Shown: in pieces, positions 44,061 through 53,315 of the stretch
Position numbering within the stretch: the stretch's first letter is position 1
Layout of the letters: every line of letters starts with the position of its first letter
Assembly: GCF_033963835.1 (NCBI RefSeq)
Contig: NZ_JAXBME010000006.1
Span: forward strand, 124,001 to 188,000
Length of the DNA stretch: 64,000 nt
Source: Cytobacillus sp. IB215665
Lineage (GTDB): Bacteria > Bacillota > Bacilli > Bacillales > SM2101
Reading direction: 5' to 3'
The notes under the pieces: model-generated
What the model was told of the DNA's origin: nothing
What the model saw: the letters and a program-made list of their open reading frames with translations, nothing else
Database searches by the model: none
Translations under genes and position numbers: made by a program

Positions 44061-45641
44061 ATGACAAGCCGCGTTGAAAAATGGAGAAGTCTTAATGAAC
44101 CTTGGGATGTTATTGTTATCGGAGGTGGAATAACGGGCGCAGGCATACTTCGGAAAGCGGCAAGCCTTGGATTAAAGTGTTTACTGTTGGAGAAAAGAGA
44201 TTTTTCTTGGGGTACATCTAGTCGCTCCGGGAAGCTCGTTCATGGTGGATTACGCTATTTAAAGCAAGGGCAAATCAAAACGACTTATCAATCTGTATCT
44301 GAAAGAGAAAAGCTTCTGCGTGAATGCGAAGGTTTAGTTGATCCATTAGGGATACTCATCCCTTTTTATGATGATGATCGTTTAGGTTCATTTGTATTAC
44401 AAGCAGGCTTGACTGTATATGATATGATTGCTATGCGCAGAAATCACCGTAAGTATGACTCTGCTAATGTGAGTATGTTGGCACCAGGTCTTAGACAGAC
44501 AGGGCTTAGTAATGGCTTACAATATTATGATGCAAGGACTGATGACTCTAGGCTAGTACTTAGAGTGTTGAGGGAAGCTGAACATCAAGGTGGAGTAGCT
44601 ATAAATTATGCTGCAGTAGAAAAATTAACTAAAGACCAAGCCGGTGAAGTGAACGGTGTTGTAGTTAAAGATGTTGTGACTGGGCAAATGTCAGAAGTTA
44701 GTGGGAAAGTGATAGTAAATGCAACAGGTGTGTGGGTTGATCAACTTCGGAAACAAGTGGGGGAGTCACCGAAAATGCGTCCTCTTAGAGGTAGTCATTT
44801 AATTTTTCCACATTGGCGATTCCCACTTTCACAAGCTGTTAGCTTTGCCCATAAAAAGGATGGTCGTTACATTTATGCGTTCCCTTGGGAAGGAGTAACG
44901 CTTGTCGGTACAACGGACATTGATCATCATCAATCACTTGACGAAGAGCCAGGTATTAGTGTTGAAGAAGGGAAATACTTATTTGAATCATTAGATGAGA
45001 TGTTTCCAGCGTATAATTTGAAACCTGAAGATGTGATCTCGACGTTTGCGGGCATTCGTCCTGTGGTAGATACAGGCAAGGAAGATCCTTCAAAAGAATC
45101 AAGAGATCATTGTGTATGGACAGAACATGGTTTATTAACTGTAACTGGTGGGAAATTAACGACATTTGATATTCTCGCAAAGGAAGCAATCAATAAAGTA
45201 TTAAAAGTAGTAACACCATCTAGCACGCTAGCAACGAATGACCTATCAACTGATGAATCTAAAGCTGTAGATGTTAAGTGCAATTTAAACGATACAATCA
45301 GCCGTCGATTATCTGGGCGTTATGGACATGAGTGGTCAACATTTGCCCATGAATTGGATCATTCTGGCTGCGAACTAATACTAGATTCAAATACAATATG
45401 GGCTGAATTACGCTGGGCTGCGAAGTATGAATCTATCGTTCATTTAGACGATCTGTTACTCCGTAGAGTTAGACTCGGTATGATACTACCTGAAGGAGCT
45501 ATTAGCATACTTGACCGACTAAAAGTAGAGGTACAGTCATTGCTAGATTGGGATGATGAACGTTGGGATGATGAAGTGGCTAGGTATAAGAAATTATGGA
45601 AGCAAGGGTATAGCCCAAATTTATTACTGGAAGTTAAGTGA
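44061..45641 (+). CDS. GlpD-like FAD-dependent glycerol-3-phosphate (or polyol-phosphate) dehydrogenase
   Basis: The product has 526 residues. DVIVIGGGITGAGILRKAAS is the FAD dinucleotide loop, followed by EKRDFSWGTSSRSGKLVHGG and LRYLKQGQ, the GlpD signature. Later come FPWEGVTLVGTTDIDHH, STFAGIRPVVDTGKEDPSKE and GLLTVTGGKLTTFDILAKEA. It is a membrane-associated quinone-linked enzyme that oxidises sn-glycerol-3-phosphate or a longer polyol phosphate, as EryB does for erythritol phosphate. AAGGGGTG puts the start at ATG 44061. There is no GlpF or DhaK homologue near it, and the neighbouring kinase is not a standard GlpK, so the natural substrate may differ from glycerol-3-phosphate. Confidence 0.88.
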   Translation: MTSRVEKWRSLNEPWDVIVIGGGITGAGILRKAASLGLKCLLLEKRDFSWGTSSRSGKLVHGGLRYLKQGQIKTTYQSVSEREKLLRECEGLVDPLGILIPFYDDDRLGSFVLQAGLTVYDMIAMRRNHRKYDSANVSMLAPGLRQTGLSNGLQYYDARTDDSRLVLRVLREAEHQGGVAINYAAVEKLTKDQAGEVNGVVVKDVVTGQMSEVSGKVIVNATGVWVDQLRKQVGESPKMRPLRGSHLIFPHWRFPLSQAVSFAHKKDGRYIYAFPWEGVTLVGTTDIDHHQSLDEEPGISVEEGKYLFESLDEMFPAYNLKPEDVISTFAGIRPVVDTGKEDPSKESRDHCVWTEHGLLTVTGGKLTTFDILAKEAINKVLKVVTPSSTLATNDLSTDESKAVDVKCNLNDTISRRLSGRYGHEWSTFAHELDHSGCELILDSNTIWAELRWAAKYESIVHLDDLLLRRVRLGMILPEGAISILDRLKVEVQSLLDWDDERWDDEVARYKKLWKQGYSPNLLLEVK

Positions 45642-45867
45642 GGGAAACCGTGCTATAAAATTTGGTGTAACAGAGGATTGAGATAAGTGTTACAGCTACT
45701 TATTGAGTACGAATGTTAACATTTACAAAGTTAAGACATATTAACATGAGTAATCAAGATATCTTAGGATATAAAGTACGTTTATTGAATCATTTCTTTG
45801 AGCTATAACGGAACTGAAATAGATAGGGGTATGAAGAAAGCCTCATAACTTTATTAAATATTTTATT

Positions 45868-45902
45868 AGAGGCTGTTTCATGTTTGTTATTCGTGGGGGG
45901 GG
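45868..45902 (+). promoter_or_regulatory. MITE-like arm fragment and G8 tract ahead of the FGGY kinase SD
   Basis: AGGCTGTTTCATGTTTGTTA resembles the left arm of the repeat family. It runs directly into eight consecutive G (45895-45902) and AGGAACAACA before ATG 45913. The homopolymer lies within or next to the ribosome-binding site. The remaining 45642-45867 gap shows no terminator, so read-through from the GlpD-like gene is possible. Confidence 0.4.
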
Positions 45903-45912
45903 AGGAACAACA

Positions 45913-47475
45913 ATGGATGAAACGGTTTTGGCAATTGACATAGGAACTCAAAGTGTGCGGACATTAGCATTTGATAAACACGGTCATTTAATAGATTATA
46001 CGAAGGTAATTTTTTCACCAGCTTATTTTTCAAATCAGCCTGGATGGGCTGAACAAGATCCTGAATATTATTGGAATTGTTTGGTGGAATCTTCTAATAA
46101 ATTATTTGCGCAAGGCAAAGTAAATAAAGAGGCAGTTGTATCAGTGACGGTAACTACCCAAAGGGGGACGATGGTTAACCTTGATCATAATAAACAGCCA
46201 TTACGACCTGCGATGCTTTGGTTAGATCAACGCAGATCGACAGAATGGCCTGAAGTTGGGGCAGCGTGGCAATCTGTTTTTCGACTTGCTGGATTAACAA
46301 CAACACTTCATTATTTACAAGCAGAGGCAGAAGCTAATTGGATCAAGCAGCACCAACCAGATATTTGGTCGAAGACCGCGCATTATCTACTGTTATCAGG
46401 CTACATCAATTATAAACTTACAGGTGATATTGTGGATTCAATAGGAAACCAAGTTGGGTATATTCCTTTTGATTACAAAAAGCAGTCGTGGTCAGCAAAG
46501 AAACATTGGAAATGGAAGGCTATTCCTGTAGAGGAAAAGATGTTGCCAACCCTTGTTCAGCCAGGAGAAAAGCTAGGTGTGCTCACTTCAAAAGCAGCTG
46601 CAGAAACAGGACTTCCTGCGGGCTTGCCGGTCATAGCAGGGGCAACTGATAAGGCATGTGAAGTATTAGCGACAGGCTGCCTAGCTCCACATAGAGGGAG
46701 TGTTGGATATGGGACAACAGCAACAATAAATGTGAATTCCAACAAATATTTGGAACCAATTAAATTGATTCCACCATACCCTAGCGCCGCTCAAGGGCAA
46801 TATAATTTAGAAGTACAAACGTATCGAGGATTTTGGATGGTTTCATGGTTTAAGGAGCAATTTGCAAATGAAGAAATGATGCTAGCGAATGAGGCGGGCG
46901 TTGCTGTAGAGGAGTTATTAGATGATTTAGTAGCAGATGTTCCTCCTGGTTCAATGGGGTTAGTACTACAACCATTTTGGTCTCCAGGAATTAGATACCC
47001 AGGTCCAGATGCAAAGGGTGCAGTGATCGGATTTGGTGGTGTGCACACTAAAGGTCACTTTTATAGGGCATTATTAGAAGGTTTGGCATATTCTTTACGT
47101 GAAGGTAGAGAGAGGATCGAAAAACGGACAAAGATTCCGATGACAGAACTCGTTGTTTGTGGTGGTGGATCTAAAAGTGACAAAATGCTGCAAATAACTG
47201 CTGATATATTTAATTTACCTGCTAAACGCCCTACTGTGAGCGAATCATCAGGATTAGGAGCAGCTATTTTGGGAGCCATGGGAGCGGGAATTTATTCTAC
47301 TGTTGAAGATGCTGTTAATAATATGACTAAAGACGGAGATGTTTTCGAACCACTAAAAGAAAATGTTGAGTTATATGATCAATTGTATCGGGAAGTATAT
47401 AAGAAGATGTACACAAAATTAATGCCGTTATACAAATCTATTCAAACAATTACAGGCTACCCAGCGCATCTATAA
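45913..47475 (+). CDS. FGGY-family carbohydrate kinase
   Basis: This is a sugar/polyol kinase of 520 residues. LAIDIGTQSVRTLAFDKHGH is the N-terminal phosphate loop, TVTTQRGTMVNLDHNKQPLR and PAMLWLDQRRS follow, the middle has GLPVIAGATDKACEVLATGC, and VVCGGGSKSDKMLQITADIF plus SSGLGAAILGAMGAG is the C-terminal ATP site. It lacks the close GlpK pattern and is nearer to YgcE/LsrK/xylulokinase-like members. With the AGPS-like and GlpD-like enzymes it suggests kinase, dehydrogenase and flavoprotein steps of one route. ATG 45913 follows a G-rich SD; the frame reaches 45880 without support. Confidence 0.88.
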   Translation: MDETVLAIDIGTQSVRTLAFDKHGHLIDYTKVIFSPAYFSNQPGWAEQDPEYYWNCLVESSNKLFAQGKVNKEAVVSVTVTTQRGTMVNLDHNKQPLRPAMLWLDQRRSTEWPEVGAAWQSVFRLAGLTTTLHYLQAEAEANWIKQHQPDIWSKTAHYLLLSGYINYKLTGDIVDSIGNQVGYIPFDYKKQSWSAKKHWKWKAIPVEEKMLPTLVQPGEKLGVLTSKAAAETGLPAGLPVIAGATDKACEVLATGCLAPHRGSVGYGTTATINVNSNKYLEPIKLIPPYPSAAQGQYNLEVQTYRGFWMVSWFKEQFANEEMMLANEAGVAVEELLDDLVADVPPGSMGLVLQPFWSPGIRYPGPDAKGAVIGFGGVHTKGHFYRALLEGLAYSLREGRERIEKRTKIPMTELVVCGGGSKSDKMLQITADIFNLPAKRPTVSESSGLGAAILGAMGAGIYSTVEDAVNNMTKDGDVFEPLKENVELYDQLYREVYKKMYTKLMPLYKSIQTITGYPAHL

Positions 47476-47530
47476 TAAATTATTAGATTGTAAGTAACTT
47501 GTAACACGAATGATGACAACTTATATGATT

Positions 47531-47567
47531 AAAAACCAGAGATGATCTTCATTCATCTCTGGTTTTT
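47531..47567. terminator. Bidirectional terminator, 15-bp stem
   Basis: AAAAACCAGAGATGA pairs perfectly with TCATCTCTGGTTTTT. It separates the kinase operon from the convergent ABC transporter operon. Confidence 0.92.
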
Positions 47568-47628
47568 AGCTTATAGATTAGTAGAATGAGAGCATATTTA
47601 TCCAGGTAAATCTTTTCTCGTATATAAA

Positions 47629-48771
47629 TTATGCTACTTGCTTGTTTTTAATCGCTTTGTAAAGCATCATCATAAACATAACAGTAAATAAAGCAACTAA
47701 AGGATAGTTCACAATTGGATCTAATACAGGAACACCGAATAAGTTTAGAGCATGAAATGGTTTTGTGAATTCTGGTGCAGTCATGAAATTTGAAAAGCTA
47801 TACTGTTTCACGTATTCCCAATAAGGAACACCAAGGTTAATTGTCGGTAATAAAAAGGTTACTGCACTAATGATAAACGAAACTAAAGTGCTTTTTGTTA
47901 TGGCAGAGACAGTTAATACAAACGTCATAAACGCAAATGCTACTAGTAGATGAATGCCGATCTGGCTAAAGAAATATTCGATAGCAGTTAAAGTATATGG
48001 TGATTCTGGATATCTTAAAAATTGAATAGGTGAATTCCACCCAATATTCCCATAAATATATGAATTCATGACTATATTGAACATGACCCATACAGTTGTT
48101 AAGAATAATACATAAACTAATGAAGCGATTATTTTAGCTGTGACACCTTTTTGGCGACCATAAGTTGAGCTATATATTAACTGATCCATTCCTGTATTCG
48201 TTTCATTGACAAAAATAGAAGCTAGTCCAATTAACATCAAGATTCCAGTAAAATATGGAGCAAACCTTTCAACAAAATCTATCGTGTTTATTGGCCCTTG
48301 ATTATACTGAAAGGTATCTAATTTCAAATGATTTAACATATTAATTTTTAATAGAGCTGTTTTATAAGAAATATCATTTTCTGATAATTTGTCTAACTTT
48401 ATTTCTAGTTCTGTTATTTTCGATTTAATGTCACGCGTAGTATTATCATTAAATAAAATTTGTTGAACGATATTATACTTCGCAAGTTCTTCGTTAGTTA
48501 AGGAGCTTGTTGGTGTATTTGCATAAGGTAAAGAGTCTAAGGTTTGAGTAGCTTCCTCAACTTTCTCACTAGTTAAGTTCCCTTCCCACTCTTGAGCAAA
48601 TGTGTTAAGTTCTTCCTTGACCTCAGTCGTGTACGTGTCTGCTTTCGGTGAAACATTTCTAGATTCACTTACCATTACGAGGCTAAATAGAAGAAACATG
48701 AGTACCATTACAATGTAAATTCCCTTTTGTCTAAATATTTTATATAGCTCAAACTTCAATAGTTGTTTCAC
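47629..48771 (-). CDS. ABC-2-type transporter permease
   Basis: The product has 380 residues. A first span (KGIYIVMVLMFLLFSLVMVS) is followed by an extracytoplasmic charged region of about 120 residues rich in coiled-coil-like heptads (IKSKITELEIKLDKLSENDI), then about five spans in the C-terminal half. This is the layout of ABC-2 export or membrane-stress permeases. GTG 48771 has an SD (GGAG, eight bases) and overlaps the ATPase stop by four bases. It is the last gene of the sigma-led operon. The substrate is unknown. Confidence 0.85.
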   Translation of the reverse strand: MKQLLKFELYKIFRQKGIYIVMVLMFLLFSLVMVSESRNVSPKADTYTTEVKEELNTFAQEWEGNLTSEKVEEATQTLDSLPYANTPTSSLTNEELAKYNIVQQILFNDNTTRDIKSKITELEIKLDKLSENDISYKTALLKINMLNHLKLDTFQYNQGPINTIDFVERFAPYFTGILMLIGLASIFVNETNTGMDQLIYSSTYGRQKGVTAKIIASLVYVLFLTTVWVMFNIVMNSYIYGNIGWNSPIQFLRYPESPYTLTAIEYFFSQIGIHLLVAFAFMTFVLTVSAITKSTLVSFIISAVTFLLPTINLGVPYWEYVKQYSFSNFMTAPEFTKPFHALNLFGVPVLDPIVNYPLVALFTVMFMMMLYKAIKNKQVA

Positions 48772-49640
48772 TGTGCTGTCTCCTGATCAAAATAGTATAA
48801 ATATAGATCCTCTAGATTAGGCTGTGCTGAAACTGCCCTTTCATCTGGTTTGGTTTCAGAAATGATTCTAAGTCCAATTTCATTTTGTTGACGAATTATA
48901 TTTCCCACCTTGTATTTTGCTTGGAATGCTTGAACCTCATTTTCTGGGACATTCACGGTCCATACATATCCTTGGATTTGCTCGAGCAGCTCATCAGGCT
49001 TTTCTTTTTGAATAAGCTGACCAGCCTTTAACACGAGTATTTCCTTTGCTATGAATTCGATATCTGAGACGATATGGGTTGATAACAGCACGATCCGATC
49101 TTTAGAAATAGAAGACAATAAATTTCTAAATCTAATTCGTTCTTTCGGATCGAGTCCTGCGGTTGGTTCATCAACGATTAACACTTTTGGATCGTTTAAT
49201 AGTGCTTGTGCAATACCTAGACGTTGTTTCATTCCACCTGAAAATTTGCCAACCTTTCTTTTCCGGTGCTCGGTTAAATTAACAACCTCTAATAGATCAT
49301 CAATCTTTTTCCTTGCTGTATTCTTCTCAATTCCTTTTAATGAAGCAATGTACATTAAATATTTCTCAGCTGAAAAGGTCTTATATAAGCCAATGTACTG
49401 AGGCAAATAGCCGAGTACATCACGATATTTTTCATCCAACACTTCAATATCCTTACCGTTATATAAAATTCGCCCAGAAGTCGGTTTAATAAGTGTCACG
49501 AGCATGCGCATTAATGTTGTTTTACCAGCTCCGTTTGCACCTAAAAAACCGTAAACACCTGCTGTTAAATTAAATGACACATTGTTTACTGCAAATTTAT
49601 CTCCAAACTGTTTAGTTACATTTTCAATTGTTAAATTCAA
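48768..49640 (-). CDS. ABC transporter ATPase
   Basis: The product has 290 residues. Walker A is GANGAGKTT, signature FSGGMKQRLGIAQALL, Walker B VLIVDEPTAGLDP and switch LLSTHIVSD. A C-terminal extension of about 80 residues (YVWTVNVPENEVQAFQAKYK) is common in ABC-2 exporters. A SD (AGAGG) eight bases ahead places the start at TTG 49640, inside the end of the upstream gene. It pairs with the permease at 47629 and is coupled to it by overlap. Confidence 0.9.
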   Translation of the reverse strand: MNLTIENVTKQFGDKFAVNNVSFNLTAGVYGFLGANGAGKTTLMRMLVTLIKPTSGRILYNGKDIEVLDEKYRDVLGYLPQYIGLYKTFSAEKYLMYIASLKGIEKNTARKKIDDLLEVVNLTEHRKRKVGKFSGGMKQRLGIAQALLNDPKVLIVDEPTAGLDPKERIRFRNLLSSISKDRIVLLSTHIVSDIEFIAKEILVLKAGQLIQKEKPDELLEQIQGYVWTVNVPENEVQAFQAKYKVGNIIRQQNEIGLRIISETKPDERAVSAQPNLEDLYLYYFDQETAQ

Positions 49641-50412
49641 GGGAAACACCTCTCGTTATTTTTTTGATTAGAAATATAAATAATGTTACTGCTAATAAAA
49701 AAGCGATAATATAAATGATGACTGGTCTAGATTCCATGTATGTTATGAGTTGTTCATTACTCATGTAGATTCCAACGAAGCTTATCCACAATATGACTGT
49801 TAACGGTGCTGCAATTTGCCCTTTTAATTTAGAGGCTAATAACAACCCAAATGATGCTACAACAGTAAACGGAAGGATCCAATACATGAGTACCTTCGTA
49901 AGCAATATTTGTCCATCCCCAGTGAAACTTAATAATGTAATAAGAAATACCATGAGAATGAAATTGTACACACCGGTGACGACCATTTTAGACAGCACCA
50001 GCTGTTGAGCGTTATATTTGCACGTTAATTCTAATTCTAGAAAGTCTCTATCTCTACCTTTAAAGACCTCTAGCAGTCCTAATAGAAAAGGTACGGGAGA
50101 AAGTAACATAATTGCAAAATATGGATTACCGGATGTGTTTATCGTAAGCAAAAAACCAATTAGGAAAAAAGTGAGATTCGTAATCCAAAATGATTTATCA
50201 ATAAAGAATATCTCCTTTGTTGATAGGCGCAGCAACTCTGCCAATTTATCTAATTTGCTTTTTTGCTGTTTTTCAGGCACATACTGTCTAAGAGTCTCAA
50301 TTGTTTGATACATTTCATCCTCACTCGGAAACTCAACTGAAAAATCATCTAATGTACTGAAGTGTTCAAGCTCTTTGTTAATTTGAAGATTTATGTCATC
50401 CCTGCTGCTCAA
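49624..50412 (-). CDS. Membrane protein of sigma-ABC operon, possible anti-sigma factor
   Basis: The product has 262 residues. The N-terminal 85 residues are cytosolic and charged (INKELEHFSTLDDFSVEFPS, VPEKQQKSKLDKLAELLRLS), and about six spans follow. It directly follows the ECF sigma gene, overlapping it by 17 bases, the usual place for the cognate membrane anti-sigma factor; the cytosolic N-terminus could hold the sigma. The start is TTG 50412 behind AAAGGAG. The layout sigma, membrane protein, ATPase, permease recalls the B. subtilis sigY operon; the role is inferred from that. Confidence 0.75.
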   Translation of the reverse strand: MSSRDDINLQINKELEHFSTLDDFSVEFPSEDEMYQTIETLRQYVPEKQQKSKLDKLAELLRLSTKEIFFIDKSFWITNLTFFLIGFLLTINTSGNPYFAIMLLSPVPFLLGLLEVFKGRDRDFLELELTCKYNAQQLVLSKMVVTGVYNFILMVFLITLLSFTGDGQILLTKVLMYWILPFTVVASFGLLLASKLKGQIAAPLTVILWISFVGIYMSNEQLITYMESRPVIIYIIAFLLAVTLFIFLIKKITRGVSLEFNN

Positions 50413-50959
50413 ACGAACCACTCCTTTCTAGAATCATTTTTAATTTTGCCATACCTTGCTTTAGTCTTGATTTTACGGTTGAGACATTCGTATTTGTCAC
50501 CTGTGCAATTTCTTTAATTTTCATGTCATGGAAGTACTTTAATAATATTGCTTCACTTTGAAATTCTGGAAGTTCGTGAATTGCACTTTTGATCATTTTT
50601 CTGTTCTCACTTCTCTCAAAAATATAATGCACACCTTCATTTTTATTCGACTGAAAGCTCTCATCAAATTCTTCTGTCTGTGATGACTGCTGATAGGATT
50701 TTGAACGAAAAAAATCTCGACAATGATTCACAGCTATCGTTAAAAGCCATGTTTGGAACTGGGCTTTCGATGAGTAACTATGAATGCTTTTCATCATTTT
50801 TATGAAAATTTCTTGTGTTAAATCATAAGCGGTTTCTTTATCGCCAATTTTCCGATAAACAAAGGCATATACTACTTTATAATGTCTTTTTACGAGTACT
50901 TCCATGGATGCTTGATTCCCTGCTTGAATATCTTTTATGAGCTCTTTATCGGTTAGCAA
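50396..50959 (-). CDS. ECF sigma factor
   Basis: This is an RNA polymerase sigma factor of 187 residues. Region 2 is VLVKRHYKVVYAFVYRKIGD, then AYDLTQEIFIKMMKSIHSYS and FQTWLLTIAVNHCRDFFRSK; region 4 is ELPEFQSEAILLKYFHDMKI, then KEIAQVTNTNVSTVKSRLKQ and GMAKLK. TTG 50959 follows GAGGTGAA. It heads an operon with a membrane protein, ATPase and permease that it probably also activates, as extracytoplasmic-stress sigma factors usually do. Confidence 0.9.
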   Translation of the reverse strand: MLTDKELIKDIQAGNQASMEVLVKRHYKVVYAFVYRKIGDKETAYDLTQEIFIKMMKSIHSYSSKAQFQTWLLTIAVNHCRDFFRSKSYQQSSQTEEFDESFQSNKNEGVHYIFERSENRKMIKSAIHELPEFQSEAILLKYFHDMKIKEIAQVTNTNVSTVKSRLKQGMAKLKMILERSGSFEQQG

Positions 50960-51145
50960 ATTTGTTCACCTCAGCTAGTTTAACGAAATGGATGTTGAAA
51001 AAGTTTTAAAAGACTTAAATGAAAAAACTGGGAATATTTAATTAAATACAGTGCAAATAATGATAGCTTTTCCTATAGACAGTAAAATTAGTTAACAAGA
51101 ATGGTTTTTCAGCGTTAAGTTGAATGGATATAAGGTGGAATGTCT

Positions 51146-51238
51146 ATGAAGGAACTCTTTTCGTTACTTGTTTTGCTATCTTATGGACGTATTAATATGT
51201 CCACGATTGTTTGTCAACATAAAGAAGGAGACAGTTAA
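51146..51238 (+). CDS. Possible small peptide, 30 residues
   Basis: ATG 51146 has an AAGGTGG ten bases ahead and an open frame for 30 codons (MKELFSLLVLLSYGRINMST and ten more). The hydrophobic start could insert in membranes. It is the only candidate in the 50960-51334 gap and may be chance. Confidence 0.25.
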   Translation: MKELFSLLVLLSYGRINMSTIVCQHKEGDS

Positions 51239-51334
51239 AGCGAAAGGGGACGCTTCATTGCTGAAGTGATCGCATAATATAATGATGTTAATATGATATA
51301 AAATGTTTAGGAGATAATAAAAGGAGCTCATAAT

Positions 51335-51742
51335 TTGAGTAAACTAAGCATAAGTTCAGGAGTTCTTACATGTTTCGTTGGATTTATATATATGTCAGGA
51401 TTATTTGGTCAAGTTGAATCTGAAGTCATTACATGGGGGCTTCTTCTTGCGCTTTTAGGTGGCTTAAGTATTTTTTTTGAGCTGCTGGAGGATAAGACAA
51501 AACGCTTAAAAGTCATTAATAGCTTCATTTTACACATAATTGTTTTACTTCAATTATTGCCAATATATCTTTGGTTTTCATATTACGGGATTAGCATATC
51601 TGACGGTACACCTTCAAACAGCTTTGTTGCTCACTATTTATTTGCGGTTCCTCACATAGCTACGATCATTTTATGTTTGCTAAGCTTGTATCCACTGATA
51701 AAAGCAAAGAAAGATCCACTGATAAAATCAAAGAAAGCATAA
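51335..51742 (+). CDS. Small four-span membrane protein, unknown
   Basis: The product has 135 residues with four hydrophobic segments at about 8-25, 33-50, 62-82 and 100-122. The C-terminus is a tandem repeat, KAKKDPLIKSKKA, encoded by two adjacent 24-base units (51704-51740), the second copy differing by one or two bases, so the tail was recently duplicated. TTG start behind AAAGGAG. No family is recognised. It is on the same strand as the MFS gene 119 bases downstream. Confidence 0.7.
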   Translation: MSKLSISSGVLTCFVGFIYMSGLFGQVESEVITWGLLLALLGGLSIFFELLEDKTKRLKVINSFILHIIVLLQLLPIYLWFSYYGISISDGTPSNSFVAHYLFAVPHIATIILCLLSLYPLIKAKKDPLIKSKKA

Positions 51743-51860
51743 TCTGTGCTTATAAGACTAAAGTCGTATATAATGATCAACCTTATTTATGAAGCTATTC
51801 AGTACCACTATGCTATAATTTACCTATTCTGTTAAGCGTAGAAAAAGCAAGGTGGTTTAT

Positions 51861-53093
51861 ATGAATAAAAGTTTTTATGCATTACTTATAAGTCAAACGT
51901 CTACAAACTTGGGTTTCTCATTATATACAATGGCTGTTGTTATGACGATATTCAAGGAGACGGGTTCAACTACATTATCTGCGTTGGTTACAGTTTTGAG
52001 TCTAGCTTCAAGGTTAATCAGTGCATTTTTGCTACCATCAATTTCTGATAAATTTGCATTAAGATCGATTCTTATATTTGCTCAAAGTATTCAACTGCCA
52101 TTCATTATTGTATTGGCAGTGTTATTGGTCCAAGAATATACCGTGCCGATCTTGTTGTTACTATTTAGTACTTTGACAGTTATTTCTTTTTTTAATGGTT
52201 GGTTTGGTCCAATTAAATCTACCCTCGTACGATCTGCAGTAGCAGAAGACAATAGAGTACGTGCAAATAGTTTACTAGCTACTGTAGATCAAACATTTTT
52301 ATTAGCTGGATGGTCGATTGGTGGAATATTACTACAGTTTGTTGGACTATATGTAACATTAGGCTTAACATTTTTGTTGATATTATTATCCTTATTGTCA
52401 TTAGTAACAATAAATATACAAGCTGTCATGAACGATACTAAACGTGAGCCCTTTGTTGTCCGTATCACAGAGGGGTGGAAATACTTATTTAAGCATCAAG
52501 GCTTAAGGGTTATCGTTACGATGGATTTAATTGAGGCATGGGTAGGAACTATATGGATTGGACCAATTACTATTGCCTATGCCTATGAAGTATTGAATAA
52601 AGGAGAAGCATGGTGGGGGTATATTAATAGTGGTTATTATTTAGGTGCAATCATAGGTGGGATACTTATATATAAACTATCTACAAGGATACAAGGGAAC
52701 TTAACGATATTTATGATAACTGGGGCATGTTTATTTGGAATGCTGACATTCACGTATGGTTTAATTACTAATGCTTATTTAGCGCTGCTATTAGTTGTAT
52801 TAATGGGACCAGCTTATCAAATGCGTGATATGGCACAAGTAACAATGACTCAAAATAGTGCTGACGAAAGAACGTTAACGAAGGTCATGGCTGCGAAATC
52901 TACACTTATGCAATTTATTTCTATTGTCTCTATGTTAGGAATTAGTCTATTTGCAGATTGGATTGGTGTAAAATATGTGTATATTTTTGCAGGAATCTTA
53001 TTAACTAGTTCTGCCCTGTACGGTTTTATACATTTGTACATCCTTAAAAAGGGTGTAGTGTTAGAAAAAGAATTAGAACAACCTTTGTTATAA
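51861..53093 (+). CDS. MFS transporter
   Basis: The product has 410 residues and 12 spans. The loop 2-3 region is PSISDKFALRSILIFAQS, the first half has FFNGWFGPIKSTLVRSAVAE and the second NSADERTLTKVMAAKS. It is of the MFS_3/enterobactin-exporter-like type seen in Bacillus antibiotic or siderophore efflux. AAGGTGG sets the start at ATG 51861 rather than 51852. The substrate is unknown. Confidence 0.87.
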   Translation: MNKSFYALLISQTSTNLGFSLYTMAVVMTIFKETGSTTLSALVTVLSLASRLISAFLLPSISDKFALRSILIFAQSIQLPFIIVLAVLLVQEYTVPILLLLFSTLTVISFFNGWFGPIKSTLVRSAVAEDNRVRANSLLATVDQTFLLAGWSIGGILLQFVGLYVTLGLTFLLILLSLLSLVTINIQAVMNDTKREPFVVRITEGWKYLFKHQGLRVIVTMDLIEAWVGTIWIGPITIAYAYEVLNKGEAWWGYINSGYYLGAIIGGILIYKLSTRIQGNLTIFMITGACLFGMLTFTYGLITNAYLALLLVVLMGPAYQMRDMAQVTMTQNSADERTLTKVMAAKSTLMQFISIVSMLGISLFADWIGVKYVYIFAGILLTSSALYGFIHLYILKKGVVLEKELEQPLL

Positions 53094-53274
53094 AGATATT
53101 TTCATAATTAAATGTATAAGATATTACTATTAAAAATTATATCGGCTCTTGTCATAGAATTATTGTTATTTGTATAAAATAACGATAGCAAAACAAGTTT
53201 TTTACAATTTTCATCGTTAAAAAACTTAGCAGTTTTCACTAAATGTTTCGTATGAAAGTTGTTTTACTTAGTAA

Positions 53275-53315
53275 GTAAAGGCTCTTATTGTAAACTTTAT
53301 TGCTTTTTTCACTCA
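53275..53315. repeat. Solo arm of the MITE-like family (copy J)
   Basis: TAAAGGCTCTTATTGTAAAC then TTTATTGCTTTTTTCACTC matches the conserved arm. A partner arm is not evident. The rest of 53316-53590 shows nothing I can name. Confidence 0.45.

Noticed and set aside
46557-47279. Three minus-strand frames inside the FGGY kinase gene
   Set aside because: They are shadows of a well-supported kinase gene, with Pro/Ser-rich composition and no SD.
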